A stretch of DNA of 64,000 nucleotides, from NCBI RefSeq assembly GCF_014489475.1, contig NZ_CP060820.1:1380001-1444000 (forward strand). The letters run 5' to 3'. A program made the position numbers and the translations under genes. This document shows positions 25,769 through 35,108 of this stretch, in pieces (the first letter of the stretch is position 1; every line of letters begins with the position of its first letter). The notes under the pieces are model-generated. The model did no database searches and was not told the origin of the DNA. It saw only the letters and a list, made by a program, of their open reading frames with translations. Source of the stretch: Lysobacter terrestris (GTDB lineage Bacteria; Pseudomonadota; Gammaproteobacteria; Xanthomonadales; Xanthomonadaceae).

Positions 25769-26962
25769 CTACGCCCCGGCAGGCAGCCACACCGCCCCCG
25801 CCGGGTCCAGCTCCGCGGTGACCATGTGTTCACCCCGCCAGCCGAACCCGCACACCGCCAGCGCCCCCTGGTTCACGGGGTCCAGGCCCAGCGCGCGCTC
25901 CAGTTCCTTTTCGTTGATCGCGCCGGTGATGAATGCGCCCAGGCCGGCCTCGGTGGCGGACAGGTACAGGGTCTGCGACAGGTGGCCGGCTTCCAGCGCG
26001 ACCACGCGATAGCCCTTGGCGTGCTGGCGGTACTTCCAGAAGGTGCGATCGAAGCGCGGCGCCAGCACCACCGCGACGTGCGCGTCGGCGAACCAATGCT
26101 GCTGCGCGACCATGTCCTGCAGGAAGCCGCGCAGGCCGCCGTCGCGCCAGTCACGGCCTGCCGGCACCGGCAGCGGCTCCAGCGCATGGTCGACGGCCTG
26201 GTAGTGGTACAGGCCCGGCGCCACGCCTTCGACGTGCTGCACGACCAGGTAGCACTCGATCGGGTGCAGGCCGCCGCCGGACGGCACGTTCTTCTTCAGG
26301 AACACGGTGTCCGCGCTGATCCGCACTTCGGCCTGGGCGGCGAACACGCGTTGCAGCAGCTGCGCGAACAGGTCGAACGGCAGCGCGCGGCCAGGATCGA
26401 AGTTGCGGCAGGTGGCGCGGCGCGCGAGCAGGCGGTCGAAATCGGTCGCCTCGATGCGCGGCAACTTCAACTGCGCCACGCCGTCGCCGCGATGCGCCGC
26501 TGCCGTCGGCGGCGCGCCGAGCACCTCGCGCATCTGCACCGCGGTTTCGGTGCCGCTGTCCTTCATGTTCTGCACCGCGTCCACGCCGCTCCAGCGGGTG
26601 AAGGCGTGCAGGGTCGCGGCCAGTGGATGCCAGTAGGTGGCACGCAAGGCTTCGTCGCGCGCGCGCTGCGCGGCGTGGCGCTTGCCGTCACCGATCAGCA
26701 GGCCTTCCTTGAGCAGGCGCTGCACGGCGCCGGGCGGATGCGCGGCGAGCGCCTTCGCATCGAGCCACTGGCTTGGGCCCAGCGCGCCGAGCAGTTCGCG
26801 TTCGTCGGCATCGAGTTCGACCTCCTCGCCCAAGTGCGGCGCGAGCGCGACCCAGCGGCGTTCGCGGCGCAGGCCGTCGCCGCCGTTCAACAGTTCCTGC
26901 AGGTCGAAACCGACCTCCTCGCGCGGTTCCACGTACACCACCGCGCAACGTCGAACCTTCAT
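25769..26962 (-). CDS. SagB-type dehydrogenase, putative peptide-maturation enzyme
   Basis: 397 residues in two parts. Residues about 172-397 are an FMN nitroreductase/SagB-ThcOx fold: RRATCRNFD, KKNVPSGGGLHPIECYLVV, EAGHLSQTLYLSATEAGLGAF and AVCGFGW. Residues about 48-95 (DADERELLGALG...QRLLKEGLLIGDG) look like a small winged helix of the kind that binds leader peptides. SagB-type enzymes oxidise azolines to azoles in RiPPs, but no YcaO cyclodehydratase gene is in the window. Divergent from precursor A at 27091. The Xanthomonadaceae family I recall as putative peptide maturation dehydrogenase fits. Start ATG 26962 with AAGGGGA upstream. Confidence 0.85.
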   Translation of the reverse strand: MKVRRCAVVYVEPREEVGFDLQELLNGGDGLRRERRWVALAPHLGEEVELDADERELLGALGPSQWLDAKALAAHPPGAVQRLLKEGLLIGDGKRHAAQRARDEALRATYWHPLAATLHAFTRWSGVDAVQNMKDSGTETAVQMREVLGAPPTAAAHRGDGVAQLKLPRIEATDFDRLLARRATCRNFDPGRALPFDLFAQLLQRVFAAQAEVRISADTVFLKKNVPSGGGLHPIECYLVVQHVEGVAPGLYHYQAVDHALEPLPVPAGRDWRDGGLRGFLQDMVAQQHWFADAHVAVVLAPRFDRTFWKYRQHAKGYRVVALEAGHLSQTLYLSATEAGLGAFITGAINEKELERALGLDPVNQGALAVCGFGWRGEHMVTAELDPAGAVWLPAGA

Positions 26963-27014
26963 GCCGATTCCCCTTTCCGCCCGCCCATCCGGATGGCGCA
27001 TTGTGCTTGCACTA

Positions 27015-27022
27015 CCCCCCCC
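27015..27022. repeat. C8 homopolymer in a divergent promoter gap
   Basis: Eight consecutive C in the 128-base gap between the SagB-type dehydrogenase and precursor A genes, which should hold both promoters. Homopolymers of this length in GC-rich genomes can slip during replication; a length change here would alter promoter spacing for one gene or both. Confidence 0.5.
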
Positions 27023-27090
27023 TCATGGAAGCAGGATGGGCGACCGGCGATGCGCCGGCCCGGCCATTCTCCATCCACGAGGAGATCCAC

Positions 27091-27483
27091 ATGCACACCG
27101 CAGTCCTGGATGCACCCAGCACCACCGCAAAGCCTGTCGCGAAGAAGCGCAGCGCGCCGCTAGATCCGCAGCTGGCGGATCGGCTGTTGGACCTGTTGAG
27201 CACAGACGACGCGTTCCGACAGCTGTTCCAGACCAGCCCACAAGCCGCACTTCGCAGCATTGGGTACCAGCCACAACTTCAATCTGATGACTCATTGCTT
27301 TCCGGCCTTGGACTGAGCCGCGCGCCAGAACCCTTCTCCCTATGCGAAATAGGCCATCTTGCTTCCAAACAGGCCATTCGCGATGCTCGAATTGCTCTCA
27401 AGGAAACGTTTGTGCAAGGGCTCGCCTATAACACTCCGACGCTGGATGCCGCGAACCTCACGACCCAGCCAAAGCGCAAGTGA
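27091..27483 (+). CDS. NHLP-type putative modified peptide precursor A
   Basis: 130 residues, no signal peptide. A Lys/Ala-rich start is followed by a helical leader-like region (about 25-58: LADRLLDLLSTDDAFRQLF then QAALRSIGY) of the nitrile-hydratase-alpha-like leader type, and a C-terminal part with one cysteine (Cys85, in EPFSLCEIGHLASK) and LAYNTPTLDA near the end. Precursor B has the same plan. GAGGAG lies six bases before ATG 27091. Base composition is low for the window: 97 G+C in 180 bases by hand over 27241-27420. It is presumably a substrate of the divergent dehydrogenase; no modification is proven. Confidence 0.82.
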   Translation: MHTAVLDAPSTTAKPVAKKRSAPLDPQLADRLLDLLSTDDAFRQLFQTSPQAALRSIGYQPQLQSDDSLLSGLGLSRAPEPFSLCEIGHLASKQAIRDARIALKETFVQGLAYNTPTLDAANLTTQPKRK

Positions 27484-27525
27484 CCCCTAGTCGATAGTTG
27501 ACGTATAAGGGGCCACGCTCATGAC

Positions 27526-27551
27526 GGGAGCGCCTTTGGCGCTTCCGTTTT
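27526..27551 (+). terminator. Probable intrinsic terminator after precursor A
   Basis: GGGAGCGCC, loop TTT, GGCGCTTCC then GTTTT: a near-perfect stem with one bulge and a short T tract, 43 bases after the precursor A stop. It suggests that precursors A and B can be transcribed separately. Confidence 0.6.
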
Positions 27552-27579
27552 CCCTACATCACCAAAGTTCGGTGCACCG

Positions 27580-27605
27580 GCCCCTAGGCCGCAAGCGGCC
27601 GGGGC
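27580..27605. other. Strong hairpin ahead of precursor B
   Basis: GCCCC-TA-GGCCGC-AA-GCGGCC-GGGGC folds into an 11-pair stem with one small bulge, about 70 bases before precursor B. No T tract follows. It may be a leader structure or transcription pause site. A TAGATT box around 27632 could be the -10 of a separate precursor B promoter. Confidence 0.45.
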
Positions 27606-27677
27606 TGTTCCAGAAGCGGGACGCGGGCTAGATTGCCCCCTGACTGCGCCCATACCGGGCCAGACAGGGGGATGACC

Positions 27678-27992
27678 ATGACCAGCGGGAAAAAGACGGG
27701 GAAGATGGATGCGAAGGTCGCCGAGAAGCTGCTTCAGCTGTTGAGCACCGACGATCGCTTCCGCAAGCAGTTCGTCGACGACCCGGCCAAGGCACTCGAG
27801 AAAGTCGGTCACAAGGACGAGGACGGACTCGAGCCGTTTGCTGCCTGCAGCCGAGTACAGAATCTGGCTTCAAAGGAAGTCATCGCCGGCGCGCACAACG
27901 AGTTGATGGATATGCTGACGGCGGGGCTGGCGCTGACTACGCCTCAGTTGGACGCTGGCGACAGCAACGATCCCCTGCGCACCCTCAAGTAA
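27678..27992 (+). CDS. NHLP-type putative modified peptide precursor B
   Basis: 104 residues, homologous to precursor A: KVAEKLLQLLSTDDRFRKQF, EPFAACSRVQNLASK (its only Cys, residue 57) and LALTTPQLDA. B lacks the roughly 13-residue insert that A has before the EPF motif. Of two in-frame ATGs, 27678 is preferred because GGGGG lies six bases before it, whereas it abuts 27672 directly. Its last 49 bases overlap the end of the convergent cyclase gene. I recall this family as putative modified peptides of Xanthomonadaceae. Expected to be a cytoplasmic substrate; product unknown. Confidence 0.82.
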   Translation: MTSGKKTGKMDAKVAEKLLQLLSTDDRFRKQFVDDPAKALEKVGHKDEDGLEPFAACSRVQNLASKEVIAGAHNELMDMLTAGLALTTPQLDAGDSNDPLRTLK

Positions 27993-30592
27993 TCCGGCAG
28001 CGATTGCGGCGGCCAAACGGCATCGAATCGCGCCAGTTGCCGGCGCGATTCGACTTCATGACCGGCCGATTTGAGCAGCTCTGCCGCGCGCAGCATGGAA
28101 AGGTTGCCCTCAACCACGTTGAGTGCCTGCTGGCACTGCGCGCACCCGAGTTCCATGTAAGCCAAGCCGCGATGCCGTTGCAACCAGAGTGATTGTTCCA
28201 CCGCGCGTTGATTTTCGCCCGCGGCGGCGTAGGCGCGCATCAGGCTGACCCGGGTCTGATATTGCTCATGCCCGGTGAGTAGAGGCTCCAGCAATCGGAT
28301 CGCCTCTTTGGGCTTGCCCGCGGTGCCGAGCATTTCGGCCCGCGCCACCTGCGTCAGCTCCGCCACTGTCGGCGCGCCCAGCAAGACCGGCTTGGCCTGC
28401 AACATTGCCAGCACACGCTCGGCGGGTTCCCGATCGCCCAGCCGCAGCGCGAAGATCGACGCCATCAGCCCCAGCGCGGCATCATCTGCGGCATTTGCGT
28501 CGATCGGCTGAGAAAGCGCATCAAGCGCTGCCGCCACGGTTGCGCGCGAGCCCTGCAGCGCCTTATCGGCGTCGCCCGCGGACCAGTCCGCCACCGCGGC
28601 CGGCAACCGGAATAGCCTTGCGGGGAAGCCCCCCTCCTCGCGACTCGCTAGCGTCATCGCTATAGCGGCCTGGGCCGTAGCTCCCTGCCACTGCCCCCGA
28701 TCGAGACCGATGGACACGCGGTCGAAGTACGAATACAGATCGTCTTTGGCAGCCTTAGCCAGCATCTGGTCGGCACGCGCGAAGTTGCGCTGCGCGGCTT
28801 CCGTCGCGGCAGCCCTGCGCAAGCTGCTGCCAACACCACGCGCGAGCGCCGTCTCGAAGGCTGTGCCTGCGCCGCGGTAGTCGTCCAACCCCAATTTGAC
28901 CCGACCGATGGTGTCGTAGCTCAGCGCCGCAAGTTCGTTGTATGGAGACGTACTGCGTTGTGCCAACAAGAGCGCATCGCGGAAGCGGTTTTGGGCCATC
29001 AAGTGCATCGACGCGTTGGCCTGGGCCGGCCAGTAGTCGGGGTACAGACTGGCGAGCTCCTTCCACTTCGTCAGCGCTTGTGCGGGCTCGAGCAAATCGG
29101 CCGCCCATGCATCGAGGTATAGCGCTTCACGCGGAGCCAAGTGGTCGCGCAATGCCTGCGCCTTCCCGAGCGGATCCAGCGCGGCCTCGGCATTGACCGC
29201 CGACGCCTGCGCCCGCGTCTGTCCGAGCCAGGCAAGCGCGAATTGCGGATCCAAGGCAGTCGCCTGGCGGTAGAACCCCAAAGCTTCCTTGAACTGCACC
29301 TGCGCATAGGCCTTCTGACCGAGCGCATACGCACGCAGAGCATCCAGATTCTTCGTTGCGACCTGTGGCAAAGGCACCGAATCCTTCTCGATCGACGCCA
29401 GCGCTTCGCCCAGTTTTTCGCGCAGCGCCGCGGTCACCTCGTCGATGGATTCCAGTGTCGATGCGGCGCCATCGCCGTCCGCGGATTGCGAATACACCGT
29501 GGTCTGCGTACGCGGATCGATCACCTCCGCGCTGACGCGCACGCGGCCGCCGACTTCGGCCACGGTCGGCAGGATCACCGCGCGGGCGCCGTCGCGCAGG
29601 GCAATTTCCGAGGCGACGGCGCGATCGAGGACGGTGCCTTCGGGGCGCTGCATGCGCTGCAGGGTGTCGCGCGCCTTGAGGTCGCTGAGCACGTTGACGT
29701 AGCGCGACTGTTCCAGGCTGATGCGGAAGGCCTGTTCCAGCGAATCGTCGAGCGCGCCCTGGCCGGTGAGGTTGCGCAGGTCGCCGACCACCACCCAGTC
29801 GCGCTGGTTGAAGGCGATGGCGGGTTCGGGGGCGGCGAGGAACCACACGCCGAGCGCGCCGCCGACGAGCAGCGCCACTTCCGCGGCGAGCGCGGCGGGA
29901 CGGCGCCACAGCGGGATGTCGCGCCAGGCCTTGGGCGTGTTCGGCGGCACGCGCAGCGGCGCGATGCCGGGCTCGCCGACTTCGAACACCTGCTGCGGCT
30001 CGGGCACGCCCTTGAAGCGCCAGCGGCCCCACGACTTCCACGCCAGGTGCTGGCCGCGTTCGCCCAGTTCGCGCGCGGCGCGGTGGGCGAGCGGTTCGGC
30101 GACGGCGGACAGCAGGATCTGGCCGGGGCGCGCCATCGCCATCAGGCGTGCGGCGATCGGCTTGGCGAGGCCTTCGACTTCCAGCGGCTTGGCGCCGATG
30201 CGCACGGCTTCGTCGCTGTTGCGCCAGGTGAGTACTTCGCCCACGTGCAGGCCGGCGCGCGCGCGCAGCAGCAGGCCGCGTTCCTCGCCCAGCGCCGCCA
30301 GGCCGCGCACGTAGTCCAGGGCGAAGCCGAGGCCGTCGATGGGGCGTTCGAACAGCAACAGCAGGCCGTCGGAGCGGTCGATCAGGCGGCCGTGCCATTG
30401 CTGCTGCAGCTGCAGGACCAGGCGGTCGTGGGCGCGGAACAATTCGCTCGCCGGGGTGTCGCCGAGGCGTTCGACCAGCGTGGTGGAATCGACCAGGTCG
30501 GTCAGCAGCAGGGTGCGCAGTTGCGGCGCGTTCGCGGCCGGGCGCGGTGCCGGCTCGGGCGTGGGATCGAAAGTCTGCACCGCGGTATCCAT
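27944..30592 (-). CDS. Class III cyclase-TPR protein of peptide-modification locus
   Basis: 882 residues. N-terminal class III nucleotide cyclase-like domain (about 25-200) with both metal aspartates (LLLTDLVDST, Asp 32; RSDGLLLLF, Asp 75) and GLHVGEV. The transition-state pair, usually Asn and Arg in VNxAAR, reads KPIAARL: the Arg (149) is kept but Asn is Pro 145, so activity is uncertain. A transmembrane helix (about 233-254) leads to a TolB/FlgO-like segment and many TPR-like helices, probably periplasmic. AAGGA precedes ATG 30592. It follows a cNMP-GGDEF gene by 13 bases. It matches what I recall as the peptide modification system cyclase family. Confidence 0.85.
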   Translation of the reverse strand: MDTAVQTFDPTPEPAPRPAANAPQLRTLLLTDLVDSTTLVERLGDTPASELFRAHDRLVLQLQQQWHGRLIDRSDGLLLLFERPIDGLGFALDYVRGLAALGEERGLLLRARAGLHVGEVLTWRNSDEAVRIGAKPLEVEGLAKPIAARLMAMARPGQILLSAVAEPLAHRAARELGERGQHLAWKSWGRWRFKGVPEPQQVFEVGEPGIAPLRVPPNTPKAWRDIPLWRRPAALAAEVALLVGGALGVWFLAAPEPAIAFNQRDWVVVGDLRNLTGQGALDDSLEQAFRISLEQSRYVNVLSDLKARDTLQRMQRPEGTVLDRAVASEIALRDGARAVILPTVAEVGGRVRVSAEVIDPRTQTTVYSQSADGDGAASTLESIDEVTAALREKLGEALASIEKDSVPLPQVATKNLDALRAYALGQKAYAQVQFKEALGFYRQATALDPQFALAWLGQTRAQASAVNAEAALDPLGKAQALRDHLAPREALYLDAWAADLLEPAQALTKWKELASLYPDYWPAQANASMHLMAQNRFRDALLLAQRSTSPYNELAALSYDTIGRVKLGLDDYRGAGTAFETALARGVGSSLRRAAATEAAQRNFARADQMLAKAAKDDLYSYFDRVSIGLDRGQWQGATAQAAIAMTLASREEGGFPARLFRLPAAVADWSAGDADKALQGSRATVAAALDALSQPIDANAADDAALGLMASIFALRLGDREPAERVLAMLQAKPVLLGAPTVAELTQVARAEMLGTAGKPKEAIRLLEPLLTGHEQYQTRVSLMRAYAAAGENQRAVEQSLWLQRHRGLAYMELGCAQCQQALNVVEGNLSMLRAAELLKSAGHEVESRRQLARFDAVWPPQSLPDYLRVRRGSLLSPASN

Positions 30593-30605
30593 GCGCTTGA
30601 TTCCT

Positions 30606-31658
30606 TCAGGCCGCGGCGAAGGCGTCGTCCTGCCACTCGACGCGGTTGCCGCCCATGCGCTTGGCACGATACAGCGCGGTGTCGGCCTGCGCGTACCAGT
30701 CGTTCCAGTCGCGGGCGTCGTCGACCAGGCACGCGCCGATGCTGACTGAACAGGCCAGCGGCACTTCGCCGGGTTCGGCGTGGCGCGGCACCTGCATCAG
30801 GCCGCGCGTGGTGGTGACGATGAAGTCGGCGAAGCCCAGCACCGCGTCGCGGCTGTCGGCGCTGACCAGCAGGCAGAACTCGTCGCCGCCCAGGCGGCAG
30901 GCGATGTCGCCGTCGCTGGCGACGGAACGCAGGATGCTGGCGACACTCTGCAGCACGCGGTCGCCGATGAGGTGGCCGTGGTCGTCGTTGACCTGCTTGA
31001 AGCGGTCGCAGTCGACCAGCACCAGGCCCAGGCCCTTGAGCGAACCGGTGCGGCGGCGCTCGGCCAGGTGCTGGGCGAGGCCGCGGCGGTTGTGCAGACC
31101 GGTGAGTTCGTCGGTGCGGATCAGCTCTTCGGTCTGGTTGAGCTGGTGCGCGGTCGCGCGCAGCGAGTCCAGGGCGGTCTGCAGGTCCTGGTTGCGGCGG
31201 CGCAGGCGGCGGATGAGGCTCTGTTCGTTGAGCACCACGCGCATGATCGCGCGGCGCAGGAAGTGCGAGACGCGCTCCGGATCGTCATCGACCAGGCGCT
31301 GGAATTCCTCATGGCGCAGTTCGATCAGCTCGCCGTCGCTGGCGGCGATCGCATCGGCGCTGCGCGCGTGGTCGCCGATCAGCAGGCCGAGTTCGCCGAA
31401 GAATTCGTACGGCCCCAGGCGCTTGGACACCAGGTCGTCGCCGAAGTCGAGGTCGATCGCGCCGCTGGCGATCACGTACATGGTGGTGCCCAGGTCACCG
31501 CGGCGGAACAGGGTCTCGCCGGCATAGCAGCGGCGCGGACGGCCGACGGCGGCGAACAGGGCGTATTCGGCAGAGGTCAGCGCCGCGGCTACCACGTCGG
31601 GCGCCACCGTGGGCATTCCGCTCTGCTGCAACGACTCCGTCGCGATCCTGCGCTTCAT
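30606..31658 (-). CDS. cNMP-binding domain GGDEF protein
   Basis: 350 residues, cytoplasmic. An N-terminal cyclic-nucleotide-binding (CRP-like) beta roll, about 30-140, has a phosphate-binding cassette like FFGELGLLIGDHARSA. A coiled linker leads to a GGDEF domain with LGGDEF (about 257-261) and VDCDRFKQVNDDHGH, so c-di-GMP synthesis is expected. The inhibitory I-site is absent: SDGD replaces RxxD. It lies 13 bases upstream of the cyclase-TPR gene on the same strand, so a link in which a cyclic nucleotide made by one controls the other is plausible but unproven. Start ATG 31658; a GTG six bases earlier is in frame. Confidence 0.85.
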   Translation of the reverse strand: MKRRIATESLQQSGMPTVAPDVVAAALTSAEYALFAAVGRPRRCYAGETLFRRGDLGTTMYVIASGAIDLDFGDDLVSKRLGPYEFFGELGLLIGDHARSADAIAASDGELIELRHEEFQRLVDDDPERVSHFLRRAIMRVVLNEQSLIRRLRRRNQDLQTALDSLRATAHQLNQTEELIRTDELTGLHNRRGLAQHLAERRRTGSLKGLGLVLVDCDRFKQVNDDHGHLIGDRVLQSVASILRSVASDGDIACRLGGDEFCLLVSADSRDAVLGFADFIVTTTRGLMQVPRHAEPGEVPLACSVSIGACLVDDARDWNDWYAQADTALYRAKRMGGNRVEWQDDAFAAA

Positions 31659-31803
31659 CCACACACATCCCGGCCCCTGGGGAAGGGCTTGAGAGTAACA
31701 CCCGATCCTTATGACTACGTGGCCCGGCGCGGTCGGCGGCCAACGGGGTTTGGGGCTGGGTGCGGACAGATGCGAGTGGCGCGTCGCCCGCCTGCGGCGG
31801 TGA

Positions 31804-31997
31804 TCCCTCGCCCCGCTTGCGGGGTGAAGGCGGGCGCTTGTGCGCCACTGGCGCACGCCCGACTGAACGCCCTTGCGCCATGCGCAAGGGCCGGGGGCAG
31901 AGCGAGGGAACAACGACGCAGGGTGAGGGGACGTAAAGCAACAGCAAAAGCGCCCCTCATCGCCCTGCGGGCGCTTCTCCCCGCTTGCGGGGAGAAG
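31804..31997. repeat. Intergenic palindromic repeat element, copy B
   Basis: This fills most of the 345-base gap between the cNMP-GGDEF gene and aceA. Read on the minus strand it has the same order as copy A: CTTCTCCCCGCAAGCGGGGAG, the CCCGCAGGG spacer, GATGAGGGGCGCTTTTGC, CCCCTCACCCTGCG and a final CCCCGCAAGCGGGG hairpin. It holds an extra roughly 80-base insert with its own inverted repeats (GGGCGCTTGTGCGCC with GGCGCACGCCC; CCCTTGCGC with GCGCAAGGG). Nothing else is seen in the gap. Confidence 0.8.
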
Positions 31998-32003
31998 AGA
32001 ACA

Positions 32004-33296
32004 TCAGGCTGCCTTCTGCTCGTGGAACTGCTCTTCCTCGGTCGAGCCCTTCAGCGCGGTGGTCGAGGACTGGCCGTTCTGGATCACCTGGGTCACCGCA
32101 TCGAAGTAGCCGGTGCCGACTTCGCGCTGGTGCTTGACCGCGGTGAAGCCGCGCTCGGCGGCGGCGAATTCGGCTTCCTGCAGCTCGACGAACGCGCTCA
32201 TCTGCCGGCGGGCGTAGCCGTGGGCGAGGTTGAACATGCCGTAGTTGAGCGAGTGGAAGCCGGCCAGGGTGATGAACTGGAACTTGTAGCCGTACTTGGC
32301 GATTTCCTTCTGGAACTTCGCGATCGTGGCGTCGTCGAGGTTCTTCTTCCAGTTGAAGCTCGGCGAGCAGTTGTAGGCCAGCAGCTTGCCCGGGTACTTG
32401 GCGTGGATCGCTTCGGCGAACTTGCGCGCGAACTCCAGGTCCGGCTTGCCGGTCTCGCACCACACCAGGTCGGCGTACGGCGCGTAGGCGAGGCCGCGCG
32501 AGATCGCCTGGTCGAGGCCGTTGTGGGTCTTGTAGAAGCCTTCGACGGTGCGTTCGCCGGTGGTGAACGGCGCATCGTTGGGATCGACGTCGGAGGTCAA
32601 CAGGTCGGCGGCTTCGGCATCGGTGCGCGCGACGATCAGCGTCGGCACGCCCATCACGTCGGCGGCGAGGCGCGCGGCGACCAGCTTCTCGATCGCTTCG
32701 CGCGTGGGCACCAGCACCTTGCCGCCCATGTGGCCGCACTTCTTCACCGAGGCGAGCTGGTCCTCGAAGTGCACGCCGGCGGCGCCCGCTTCGATCATGC
32801 CCTTCATCAGTTCGAACGCGTTGAGCACGCCGCCGAAGCCGGCTTCGGCGTCGGCCACGATCGGCTGCAGGAAGTCGATGTCCCCGCCGCCTTCGGCGCA
32901 CTGGATCTGGTCGGCGCGCAGCAGGGTGTTGTTGATGCGGCGCACGACCTGCGGCACCGAGTTGGCCGGGTACAGCGACTGGTCGGGGTACATCTCGCCG
33001 GCGATGTTGGCGTCGGCCGCGACCTGCCAGCCGGAGAGGTAGATCGCCTTGAGGCCGGCCTTGACCTGCTGCATCGCCTGGTTGCCGGTGAGCGCGCCGA
33101 GCGCGTTGACGAAGTCCTCGCGGTGCAGCGAGTTCCACAGCTTTTCCGCACCCAGGCGCGCGATCGAATGCTCGACCGGCACGGTGCCGCGCAGGCGCAC
33201 CACGTCTTCGGCGCTGTACGGGCGGGTGATCCCGGCCCAGCGCGGGTTGGTCTGCCAGTCGTGGCGCAGCTGGTCGGCGGAGGCTTGCTTGTTCAT
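32004..33296 (-). CDS. aceA: Isocitrate lyase
   Basis: Splits isocitrate to glyoxylate and succinate, the first glyoxylate-shunt step, allowing growth on acetate and fatty acids. The 430-residue protein has the catalytic KKCGH (Cys 187), with [10 protein letters not shown] before it and [11 protein letters not shown] near the C-terminus, as in E. coli AceA. GAGGG lies eight bases before ATG 33296. It is 60 bases downstream of aceB on the same strand, so very likely co-transcribed. Confidence 0.97.
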   Translation of the reverse strand: MNKQASADQLRHDWQTNPRWAGITRPYSAEDVVRLRGTVPVEHSIARLGAEKLWNSLHREDFVNALGALTGNQAMQQVKAGLKAIYLSGWQVAADANIAGEMYPDQSLYPANSVPQVVRRINNTLLRADQIQCAEGGGDIDFLQPIVADAEAGFGGVLNAFELMKGMIEAGAAGVHFEDQLASVKKCGHMGGKVLVPTREAIEKLVAARLAADVMGVPTLIVARTDAEAADLLTSDVDPNDAPFTTGERTVEGFYKTHNGLDQAISRGLAYAPYADLVWCETGKPDLEFARKFAEAIHAKYPGKLLAYNCSPSFNWKKNLDDATIAKFQKEIAKYGYKFQFITLAGFHSLNYGMFNLAHGYARRQMSAFVELQEAEFAAAERGFTAVKHQREVGTGYFDAVTQVIQNGQSSTTALKGSTEEEQFHEQKAA

Positions 33297-33356
33297 GGCG
33301 GTATCCCTCGGTGGTTCTTTGGCGTGAGCGCGGTGGAGGAGGAGTGCGTGGCGTGA

Positions 33357-34988
<1,632 letters not shown>

Positions 34989-35068
34989 GCCATCGCTCCT
35001 CTTGTGTCCCAAGTAACGGGTGAGGCACGACCATGCGGTCACGTGTGGTATAAGGCAATCAAGTTTTT

Positions 35069-35097
35069 TTAATACATTACATTTGTTTCATTAATAT
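35069..35097. promoter_or_regulatory. AT-rich divergent control region of aceB and LysR gene
   Basis: Within the 120-base aceB/LysR gap, a short block around 35060-35100 is strikingly AT-rich for this genome. It holds TTAAT and ATTAA as 5-base inverted arms 16 bases apart and a TAATAT box at 35092-35097, eleven bases before the LysR start. LysR proteins usually bind such dyads upstream of the divergent target, so this is a reasonable operator candidate. Confidence 0.45.
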
Positions 35098-35108
35098 CTG
35101 ACGAAACC

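Noticed and set aside
27521-27631. A third short precursor-like peptide between precursors A and B
   Set aside because: The 36-codon frame from ATG 27521 lies over the terminator hairpin, lacks the leader helix and has no ribosome-binding site.
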